This document shows, in pieces, positions 1 through 5,009 of a stretch of 5,009 bases of DNA. Every line of letters starts with the position of its first letter. Within the stretch, counting starts at the first letter, position 1. The position numbers and the translations under genes are program-made. The notes below the pieces were generated by a model. The model had not been told where the DNA came from and made no database searches. It saw only the letters and a list, made by a program, of their open reading frames with translations. This DNA is from Flavobacteriales bacterium (GTDB lineage Bacteria > Bacteroidota > Bacteroidia > Flavobacteriales > Crocinitomicaceae), in contig CANCEQ010000238.1 of assembly GCA_947375085.1 (NCBI GenBank), positions 1 to 5,009 of the forward strand, given 5' to 3'.

Positions 1-185
1 CCACTTACGAAATCAGCATGAAAATGAGTTTCAAAAACATACTTTATTTTGGCATTGTCAATTTTAGCTTTTTCAATATATGGCATCACTTCACGTAAAG
101 GATCGAAAATAGCCGCTTCACCATTGTTTTCTAAATAATAAGCTGCGTGAGCAATGCATCCAGTATAAATTTGTTCAACTTTCAT
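1..185 (-). CDS. MBL-fold metallo-hydrolase, persulfide dioxygenase/rhodanese-linked type (N-terminal part only)
   Basis: Only the first 61 codons are inside the window; the gene continues leftward past base 1. It starts at the ATG read from 185 to 183 and begins MKVEQIYTGCIAHAAYYLEN. The opening beta strands, the 'AAIFDPLREV' strand-turn (about residues 24-33) and the metal-binding motif THFHADFVSG (residues 53 onward) are those of the metallo-beta-lactamase fold. They resemble the subgroup that in Bacteroidota is usually about 450-470 residues with rhodanese domains after the hydrolase domain. Members related to ETHE1/persulfide dioxygenase oxidise glutathione- or other low-molecular-weight persulfides in sulfide detoxification; that role is inferred from family resemblance. 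The usual HxHxDH motif here reads HxHxDF, with Phe59 in place of the last His, which suits a one-metal site. No signal peptide is seen, so it is probably cytoplasmic. It is transcribed divergently from the thiolase at 376. The C-terminal domains cannot be seen. Confidence 0.85.
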   Translation of the reverse strand, partial: MKVEQIYTGCIAHAAYYLENNGEAAIFDPLREVMPYIEKAKIDNAKIKYVFETHFHADFVS

Positions 186-220
186 AACCTCGATTTTTAA
201 GGGTTTTTTAATTTATAAAT

Positions 221-228
221 CAAAAATA
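221..228 (-). promoter_or_regulatory. Probable Bacteroidota -7 box for the leftward MBL-fold gene
   Basis: Read on the minus strand, these bases are TATTTTTG, a full match to the TAnnTTTG -7 element used by the Bacteroidota primary sigma factor. Transcription would start near base 215, leaving a leader of about 30 bases before the ATG at 185. No TTG stands at the usual 19-21 bases upstream; that region is a run of T, so the -33 element is poor. A 10-base AT palindrome (ATTTATAAAT, 211-220) lies directly downstream of the box. This is a motif match only. Confidence 0.5.
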
Positions 229-304
229 CTGTGATTGAACATTAAAAAAAGTGACCAATGTTACATAAGGAGATGTTTTTCAGCATAAATTTCACATAGA
301 CTGT

Positions 305-340
305 CTCAACCTCAATCTCAACCTTAATCTTAATCTTAAT
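305..340. repeat. Tandem hexamer array, six copies of CTYAAY
   Basis: Six hexamers follow one another without interruption. The first three are of the form CTCAAY (ending C, T, C) and the last three are identical CTTAAT units. Every copy fits CTYAAY, and the phase holds over 36 bases. The array sits in the divergent intergenic region and ends 8 bases before the likely thiolase -7 box, so it covers the place where that promoter's -33 element would be. It lies in no gene. The change from CTCAAY to CTTAAT halfway suggests expansion of at least one variant unit by slippage. Function is unknown. Confidence 0.85.
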
Positions 341-348
341 ATTTTTTA

Positions 349-356
349 TATCTTTA
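349..356 (+). promoter_or_regulatory. Likely -7 box for the thiolase gene
   Basis: TATCTTTA matches the Bacteroidota -7 consensus TAnnTTTG except for the last base. Transcription would begin near base 362, giving a short leader of about 14 bases before the ATG at 376. There is no TTG at the -33 distance; that place is taken by the CTYAAY hexamer array. A related TCTTTAG string stands at a similar distance before the lipoprotein gene at 1642. Confidence 0.4.
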
Positions 357-375
357 GCGGACTAATATTCAGTAT

Positions 376-1584
376 ATGTCTAAAGAAGTATTTATCGTAG
401 ATGGTGTAAGAACCGCAATTGGAAATTTTGGAGGAACATTATCTCCTGTAAGAGTAGATGATTTAGCAGCTACAGTGTTGAAAGCTTTGGTTGAAAAACA
501 TCCAAATTTAGATTTAAAATTGATTGAGGAAATCATTTTAGGTTGTGCAAATCAAGCAGGTGAAGATAATCGTAATGTTGCTAGAATGGCAGGATTGTTA
601 GCAGGTTTGCCAATTGAAGTTAGTGCTGAAACGGTAAATATTTTATGTGCATCTGGAATGGCAGCAACGGTGAATGCAATGCGTGCGATCAAAGATGGAG
701 CTGGGGATATATACATCGCTGGAGGAGTAGAGCATATGACTCGCGGACCTTGGGTGATTTCAAAAACATCTTCGGCTTTTGGTAGAGATGCTCAAATGTT
801 TGATTCATCATTTGGTTGGAGATTTATCAATCCTAAATTAGAAGAAGTTTACGGTGTTGATAGCATGGGAATGACAGCCGAAAATTTGGTTGAAAAATAT
901 GGAATTGAACGTGAAGCCCAAGATAAATTTTCAGCTTGGTCGCAAGAAAAAGCTGCTAAAGCAATTGCTTCAGGAAGATTTAAAGAAGAAATAGTTCCAG
1001 TAGTTATTCCTCAAAAGAAAAAAGACCCAATTGTTTTTGAAAAAGATGAATTTTCTAGACCTGAAACAACACTTGAGTCGTTAGCTGGTTTACGTCCAGC
1101 ATTTAAAAAAGATGGTTCTGTAACTGCAGGAAATGCGTCAGGATTAAATGATGGAGCTGCGGCATTGTTATTAGCTTCAGGTGAGGCAGTTGCAAAGCAT
1201 AATTTCAAACCTTTGGCTAAAATTGTAGGAGCAGCTGTTGCAGGTGTAGAACCTAGAATTATGGGAATTGGACCTGTATACGCAATCAAAAAAGTCCTTG
1301 AAAGAACTGGTTTGACTTTGGATCAAATGGATATTTTAGAGTTAAACGAAGCTTTTGCAGCTCAAGTTTTAGCTTGTACAAGAGAATTAGGAATTGCTGA
1401 TAATGATCCTCGAATTAATCCAAACGGTGGGGCAATTGCTTTAGGGCATCCACTTGGAATGTCAGGAGCTAGAATTCTTTTAACAGCAGCTTTAGAACTT
1501 CAAAAAACGAATAAACGTTATGCTTTAGTTAGCATGTGTATTGGTGTTGGTCAGGGATATGCAACAATCATAGAAAGAGCTTAA
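376..1584 (+). CDS. pcaF: Thiolase (acetyl-CoA C-acyltransferase), 3-oxoadipyl-CoA thiolase type
   Basis: A complete 402-residue protein, the normal length for a biosynthetic/degradative thiolase. Catalytic residues are all present: the nucleophile Cys91 in LCASG, the NEAF motif (324-327), His358 in GHPLG, and Cys388 in the C-terminal CIGVGQG. The blocks GCANQAGEDNRNVARM (about 56-71), VTAGNASGLNDGAAA (249-263), PRIMGIGP (293-300) and NPNGGAIALGHPLGMSGAR (348-366) are characteristic of the PcaF/PaaJ branch. That branch cleaves 3-oxoadipyl-CoA to succinyl-CoA and acetyl-CoA at the end of aromatic degradation. The substrate is inferred from this resemblance; a general fatty-acid beta-oxidation role (FadA-like) is the main alternative. 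No pca or paa partner genes lie in the window. The enzyme should be cytoplasmic and tetrameric by family. The start has no Shine-Dalgarno sequence, as is usual in this phylum, but the protein begins where family members begin (SKEVFIVDGVRTAIG). It stands 57 bases before the lipoprotein gene. Confidence 0.93.
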   Translation: MSKEVFIVDGVRTAIGNFGGTLSPVRVDDLAATVLKALVEKHPNLDLKLIEEIILGCANQAGEDNRNVARMAGLLAGLPIEVSAETVNILCASGMAATVNAMRAIKDGAGDIYIAGGVEHMTRGPWVISKTSSAFGRDAQMFDSSFGWRFINPKLEEVYGVDSMGMTAENLVEKYGIEREAQDKFSAWSQEKAAKAIASGRFKEEIVPVVIPQKKKDPIVFEKDEFSRPETTLESLAGLRPAFKKDGSVTAGNASGLNDGAAALLLASGEAVAKHNFKPLAKIVGAAVAGVEPRIMGIGPVYAIKKVLERTGLTLDQMDILELNEAFAAQVLACTRELGIADNDPRINPNGGAIALGHPLGMSGARILLTAALELQKTNKRYALVSMCIGVGQGYATIIERA

Positions 1585-1592
1585 GTAAATAC

Positions 1593-1606
1593 AACTTTTA
1601 AAAGTT
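1593..1606. repeat. 14-base perfect palindrome between thiolase and lipoprotein genes
   Basis: AACTTTTAAAAGTT is its own reverse complement, begins 8 bases after the thiolase stop codon, and is followed by ATTTTT (1607-1612). It could form a short stem (5 pairs, 4-base loop) before a T-run and act as a weak terminator, or be a protein-binding site ahead of the next gene. The stem is almost all A-T pairs, so termination would be weak at best. Confidence 0.35.
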
Positions 1607-1621
1607 ATTTTTCGTCTTTAG
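1606..1621 (+). promoter_or_regulatory. Possible -7 region for the lipoprotein gene cluster
   Basis: TATTTTTC (1606-1613) matches TAnnTTTG in all fixed positions but the last. The overlapping TCTTTAG (1615-1621) repeats the string seen before the thiolase gene (351-357) at nearly the same distance from the ATG (27 against 25 bases). No convincing -33 TTG is present. If real, it would drive the three envelope genes apart from the thiolase. Confidence 0.27.
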
Positions 1622-1641
1622 TATTCTGTTAATAAACGTTC

Positions 1642-3240
1642 ATGAAACAACTTGTTTTTGTAACTACATTTTGTATTCTATTGTTTTCTTCGTGTAAAAA
1701 GGAGAAAACAATTTGGAATTCTGATTGGGTAGCTCCTTTAGTGAACGATACTTTGACTTTAGATAAATATGTTAAGAATGGTACAATTATTTCCAATTCA
1801 GGATATTATGAATTGAATTTCACACGTACTTTATTAGACTTAAATTTAGCAGAGGTTGTTAAAATTCCAGATACATCACTATACAAAACCTTTGCAATCG
1901 CTTTTTCAAATTTTGTTTTAAATCCAGGAACTAGTTTTGTTAATTCGGTTGAGGAACACAATTTAAATCTTCAAGGTATTGAGCTGAAAAAGATTCGATT
2001 GTCGAACGGAACTATTCAAATAAAATTAGAAAATCCTGTAAATACACCTGTGTTTTTTAAGATGCAATTGGTTGGAGTTACAAAAAATGGTATTCCTTTT
2101 GAGAATACGTTTAAAGCACCAGCAGGCTCACAGGTAAATCCAGGTATAGTTGAAGGAACTGTAGATATTTCAGGATATGATATGGATTTGACTGGTAAAA
2201 CGGGTGGTAAATTTAATGTACTTCAATCTTTGTTTACGGTAACTACTGATCCAGATGGAGCTACCACTTCAATGACAAACAATGATATTACTAAAATAAC
2301 AGCTATTCTTAAAAATTTAAAAGTGGATTATGCCCGAGGTTATTTCGGACAGAAAATTTTAAGTGATACACTTGAAACAACGATTGATTTTTTAAAGAAA
2401 GTAAAAAGTGGATTGGTTGATTTTGGAGCAACAGATTTAAAATTCACAGTGACAAATGGCTTGAAGATTCCTGCTAAAGCAACAATTTCACTCATTCAAA
2501 ATAAAAATGAAACAACAGGAACGAATGTTCAATTAACAACTACTCAATCAGATTTTCATTTTGGAGAGGCTTTTACAATTGATCCTGCTTCAGGTTCTTG
2601 GTCAACACTTTCAGAAAGTAAAAAAGAGATTGATTTTAATTCCTCAAATAGCTCGATTGAAAATTACCTTGAAAATTTAGGTGCAACTCAAAAAATAGGG
2701 TATTCTATTCAATTAAATCCGTGGGGAAATACTTCTGGAGGTTGGAATGAATTATTTCCTACGAGTAAATTAAAAGTGGATGTATTGGCTAAAATGCCAC
2801 TTACGATTGGTTTAGATGGTCTGACTTTGAAAAACACTTTCGATTTCGAGATCAAGCAAGATCAAGAGAAATCGCATATTGTATCAGGAGGATTAACCTT
2901 ATTAGCAACTAATGGATTTCCCATTTCTGGAGCTTTAACACTCGAACTTTTAGATGCAAATGGAATAGTGCTTTTTACTGTGGATGGAACTGAATCAATC
3001 GCATCATCAATAACAGGATCAACTTTTTCAAAAGGAATTCAAACAGCAAATTCAATTGTACACTTTTATTTTACCAAAGAAATGGTAGCGAAGATTTCGC
3101 AAATTAAAATGCTGAATGTGATTTCCAAATTTAGCACACCAAATGCATCTTCAACTTTAAATGAACCGATTAAAATCCCAGAAGGTGCGTTCTTAGGAGT
3201 GAAGATAAAAAGTGATTTTAAAATAGAAAACAGATATTAA
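1642..3240 (+). CDS. Predicted outer-envelope lipoprotein with three beta-rich repeats, function unknown
   Basis: A 532-residue protein. It starts with a short hydrophobic signal (residues 4-17) and a lipobox FSSC with the lipidated Cys18, followed by KKEK. The stretch after Cys18 is basic rather than the acidic export signal described for surface lipoproteins of this phylum, so I cannot say whether it faces the periplasm or the outside. The rest is rich in beta-strand pattern and has no transmembrane segment, catalytic motif or Cys. Three segments look alike: about 118-162, 260-298 and 411-449. Each has alternating hydrophobic residues, then Asn followed 3-5 residues later by Pro (N131/P136, N272/P277, N424/P427), another strand and a polar turn. 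This resembles an immunoglobulin-like sandwich layout, but that is inference. The N-terminal WNSDWVAPLVNDTLTL is a common opening of uncharacterised Bacteroidota lipoproteins. The start has no Shine-Dalgarno sequence; it is fixed by the signal peptide. The barrel gene follows after 13 bases, suggesting a lipoprotein-barrel pair. Confidence 0.8.
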   Translation: MKQLVFVTTFCILLFSSCKKEKTIWNSDWVAPLVNDTLTLDKYVKNGTIISNSGYYELNFTRTLLDLNLAEVVKIPDTSLYKTFAIAFSNFVLNPGTSFVNSVEEHNLNLQGIELKKIRLSNGTIQIKLENPVNTPVFFKMQLVGVTKNGIPFENTFKAPAGSQVNPGIVEGTVDISGYDMDLTGKTGGKFNVLQSLFTVTTDPDGATTSMTNNDITKITAILKNLKVDYARGYFGQKILSDTLETTIDFLKKVKSGLVDFGATDLKFTVTNGLKIPAKATISLIQNKNETTGTNVQLTTTQSDFHFGEAFTIDPASGSWSTLSESKKEIDFNSSNSSIENYLENLGATQKIGYSIQLNPWGNTSGGWNELFPTSKLKVDVLAKMPLTIGLDGLTLKNTFDFEIKQDQEKSHIVSGGLTLLATNGFPISGALTLELLDANGIVLFTVDGTESIASSITGSTFSKGIQTANSIVHFYFTKEMVAKISQIKMLNVISKFSTPNASSTLNEPIKIPEGAFLGVKIKSDFKIENRY

Positions 3241-3243
3241 TTT

Positions 3244-3247
3244 GGAG
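3244..3247 (+). promoter_or_regulatory. Shine-Dalgarno-like GGAG before the barrel gene
   Basis: GGAG ends 6 bases before the ATG at 3254, the usual spacing. No other start in this window has a well-spaced match. It favours 3254 over the in-frame ATG at 3263, which would be 15 bases away. It lies within the 13-base gap after the lipoprotein stop codon. Confidence 0.45.
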
Positions 3248-3253
3248 TAAAGA

Positions 3254-4483
3254 ATGAGCAGAATGTTGAAAATAGGGTTTTTATGTTTGTTGTCGGGAAT
3301 TAGTTTTTCTCAGCAATTTCTGCCTATTCAACATGATTCAATTTCGACTTATAATGAAATATTAGTATCTGGAAATGGAGAATTAAGTTCAACTTCTATT
3401 CAAAATCAGTTGTTTAGAAAGTTACTTTTTGGAGGAGAAATTACTACAGATCAAATTAATGCTTCATTGTCTAAACATTTACCAATGAATAGATTAGGGG
3501 TTGATTTAAATTCTGAAGTGGAATATAGAAATTTTAAATCGACAGTTTTTAAAAATTCTAATTGGGGATATTTGATTAAAGCTGGATATTATGCAGTTGG
3601 AGGAGCTAATTATTCAAAAGATATTTTCGGTTTGATTTTTAATGGAAATCAAAATTATCTTGGAAGTTCAGTTAATATTTCGGGATCTTCTTTTGCTTTT
3701 TCGACTTTTCAAAAAATTGGTTTTGGAGTAATTGATAAAAAATCGAAGTCCTCTATTACATTGAATTACATAAATGCATCAGATTTTCAAGGGGCTAATA
3801 TTCAGGAAGGAACGATGGATTTAAATGCGGATGGTACGTTAGTTAAATTAAATACAAAAGGAAGTTATCGTTCTACACAGGGGGCTAATTTTTGCAAAGG
3901 AATAGGAGCAGGGATTGATATAGATTATCGATTTATGATTATTCGAAATGGTGTAAAAAATAGTACCTTTCAATTCATTGCAAAAAATATTGGATTAGTA
4001 AATTATTTTGCTGGATTACAATCTTATCAAATGGATTCAACGATTAATTTTGAAGGATTTAAATTAAATCAACTCTATGGAAATCAATCAATTTTTAACG
4101 ATTCAGTATCATATATTGACTCTTTACATATTCATCAATCTGTAGAAAAGAAAGTGCTTTTTTTACCTGGTTTTTTACAATTTGGAAAAATTATAAATGA
4201 AGATTATTCTTCGAAATGGAATTATTTCTATGGTATTAGATTGTACCCAACATTAGCGTACACACCGATGCTTTATTTAGGTGGACAATGGAAACCGAAT
4301 GAAAAAGTAGAAATTGGATCACAAGCTTCTGTAGGTGGTTTCTCAAGATTTAGAATGGGACTGTATTCAAATTTCAATGTTTCTAATTGGGTAATTGGAA
4401 TAGGTTCTCAAGATGTAATCGGTATGATTTCAAAAAAAGGGTATGGACAATCACTTTTAATTAGACTTAGATGCAAATTGTAA
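3254..4483 (+). CDS. Probable outer-membrane beta-barrel protein (DUF5723-like)
   Basis: A 409-residue protein with a signal peptide (hydrophobic 6-18, likely cut after SFS at 19, leaving QQFLPIQ at the N-terminus). The mature part has no helix-type membrane segment. It consists of many short stretches of alternating hydrophobic residues with aromatic and glycine ends, such as about 104-117, 124-131, 167-174, 217-230, 323-344, 352-372 and 377-390, the pattern of a membrane barrel. The closing part (NWVIGIGSQDVIGMISKKGYGQSLLIRLRCKL region, 378-409) resembles the last strands of Bacteroidota DUF5723 and PorP/SprF-like barrels, where a 'dNviG' strand and a charged turn precede the final strand. 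The family name is from memory of such patterns and is tentative. The last residue is Leu, not the usual aromatic. One Cys (214) and another near the end (407) are present in the mature chain. The gene lies 13 bases after the lipoprotein gene and its end overlaps the next gene by 13 bases, so the three are probably one transcript. Confidence 0.72.
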   Translation: MSRMLKIGFLCLLSGISFSQQFLPIQHDSISTYNEILVSGNGELSSTSIQNQLFRKLLFGGEITTDQINASLSKHLPMNRLGVDLNSEVEYRNFKSTVFKNSNWGYLIKAGYYAVGGANYSKDIFGLIFNGNQNYLGSSVNISGSSFAFSTFQKIGFGVIDKKSKSSITLNYINASDFQGANIQEGTMDLNADGTLVKLNTKGSYRSTQGANFCKGIGAGIDIDYRFMIIRNGVKNSTFQFIAKNIGLVNYFAGLQSYQMDSTINFEGFKLNQLYGNQSIFNDSVSYIDSLHIHQSVEKKVLFLPGFLQFGKIINEDYSSKWNYFYGIRLYPTLAYTPMLYLGGQWKPNEKVEIGSQASVGGFSRFRMGLYSNFNVSNWVIGIGSQDVIGMISKKGYGQSLLIRLRCKL

Positions 4484-5009
4484 TTAAATGTTTGTTTTTA
4501 GTGTTTTTCTTGATGCCAATTTTGGTGTCAGGCCAAATTGATTTTTACAAAATTTACACGAACAATGGTTATGATCTCGGACAGGGAATCGTTCAATTAG
4601 AAGATAGTAGTTATGTGGTTACAGGATCTTCCAGCAGTTTTCAAAATGGCGCTTCTCAAGCTTTTTTATTAAAAGTAGATAGCTTGGGGAATTACAAATG
4701 GTCAAAAAATTATGGAGGTTCTGAATCAGATGGTGGAAGAAGAGTTTTATATAAAAAGAACGTTGGTTTTTTCATCGCAGGTTATACCAATTCTTACGGA
4801 AATGGAGGGTATGACAATTATTTGATAAAAACAGATGAGCAGGGTAATTTTTTATGGAATAAAACCTATGGTGGAAATGGTTGGGAAAAAGTAAATGATG
4901 CTATATTACTTCCTGATACATCAATCGTTATGGTTGGTCAAACAAATACGGGTACTTCCGGAAATGATAATTTTTATATTGTCCGAACCAATCAAAATGG
5001 GGATACTTT
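4471..5009 (+). CDS. Secreted beta-propeller-like repeat protein (N-terminal part only)
   Basis: An open frame from the ATG at 4471 runs off the right edge after 179 codons with no stop. It begins MQIVIKCLFLVFFLMPILVSG, a signal peptide likely cut after Gly21, leaving QIDFYKIYTN. The mature part is made of repeats of about 52 residues. YKIYTNNGYD, KNYGGSESD and KTYGGNGWE open the units at Tyr30, Tyr81 and Tyr133; TG/AG/VG pairs follow at 51-52, 103-104 and 155-156. Each unit closes with a (F/Y)-L-(L/I)-K-x-D-x-x-G-N-x-x-W type strand (64-77, 116-129, and a third starting at 167). Such repeats are typical of predicted beta-propellers in large secreted Bacteroidota proteins, which often carry a C-terminal type IX secretion sorting domain; that end is outside the window. 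The start codon lies inside the barrel gene in another frame, with a 13-base overlap and no Shine-Dalgarno, suggesting translational coupling. No ligand or activity can be named. Confidence 0.82.
   Translation, partial: MQIVIKCLFLVFFLMPILVSGQIDFYKIYTNNGYDLGQGIVQLEDSSYVVTGSSSSFQNGASQAFLLKVDSLGNYKWSKNYGGSESDGGRRVLYKKNVGFFIAGYTNSYGNGGYDNYLIKTDEQGNFLWNKTYGGNGWEKVNDAILLPDTSIVMVGQTNTGTSGNDNFYIVRTNQNGDT

Noticed and set aside
188..191. GAGG (minus strand) as a ribosome binding site for the MBL-fold gene
   Set aside because: It is only two bases from the ATG, too close for normal pairing with the ribosome.
211..220. ATTTATAAAT palindrome as an operator for the leftward gene
   Set aside because: Ten-base AT-only palindromes are expected by chance in DNA this rich in A+T. 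Its place beside the -7 box is noted but not enough for a call.
305..340. Hexamer array as a CRISPR or as part of a coding region
   Set aside because: The unit is 6 bases with no spacers, and no frame through it joins a credible gene on either strand.
1011..1289. An open frame of 92 codons on the minus strand inside the thiolase gene
   Set aside because: It is wholly antisense to a well-conserved enzyme, its product is low in complexity (many Ala, Pro, Asn, Ser) with no known domain, and it has no promoter or ribosome site of its own.
1593..1612. Palindrome plus T-run as a true intrinsic terminator of the thiolase gene
   Set aside because: The stem is nearly all A-T with a single G-C pair per arm, too weak for a confident terminator. 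I kept it only as a palindrome.
3263..3265. Alternative ATG start for the barrel protein, giving a signal peptide beginning MLKIGF
   Set aside because: It would still give a working signal peptide, but the GGAG at 3244-3247 is at the right distance for 3254 and too far for 3263.

Overview
The window is about two-thirds A+T. It reads as a chromosomal stretch of a Bacteroidota bacterium, most likely a flavobacterium (order Flavobacteriales; a genus cannot be fixed from sequence alone). The grounds are: mostly no Shine-Dalgarno sequence before genes, -7 boxes of the TAnnTTTG type, a short-signal lipoprotein ending in SSCKK, and proteins of families common in that phylum. No tRNA, rRNA, CRISPR array, insertion sequence or phage signal was seen.

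Left part (1-375): the first 61 codons of a metallo-beta-lactamase-fold hydrolase of the persulfide dioxygenase/rhodanese-linked type run leftward off the edge. They are divergent from a thiolase gene. The 190-base divergent region holds a good -7 box for the leftward gene, a perfect six-copy tandem array of a CTYAAY hexamer (305-340), and a likely -7 box for the thiolase just after that array.

Middle (376-1584): a complete thiolase of the PcaF/3-oxoadipyl-CoA thiolase type with all catalytic residues intact. It is a metabolic gene with no visible functional link to what follows.

Right part (1642-5009): three genes on the + strand that look like one cell-envelope unit. They are a 532-residue lipoprotein with three similar beta-rich repeats, a 409-residue probable outer-membrane beta-barrel protein starting 13 bases later, and a secreted repeat protein whose start overlaps the barrel gene's end by 13 bases and which runs off the right edge. 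Tight spacing and overlap point to co-transcription and coupled translation. All three carry export signals, so the products probably sit in or on the outer membrane. None of the three has a function I can name, and this is the part most worth following up.
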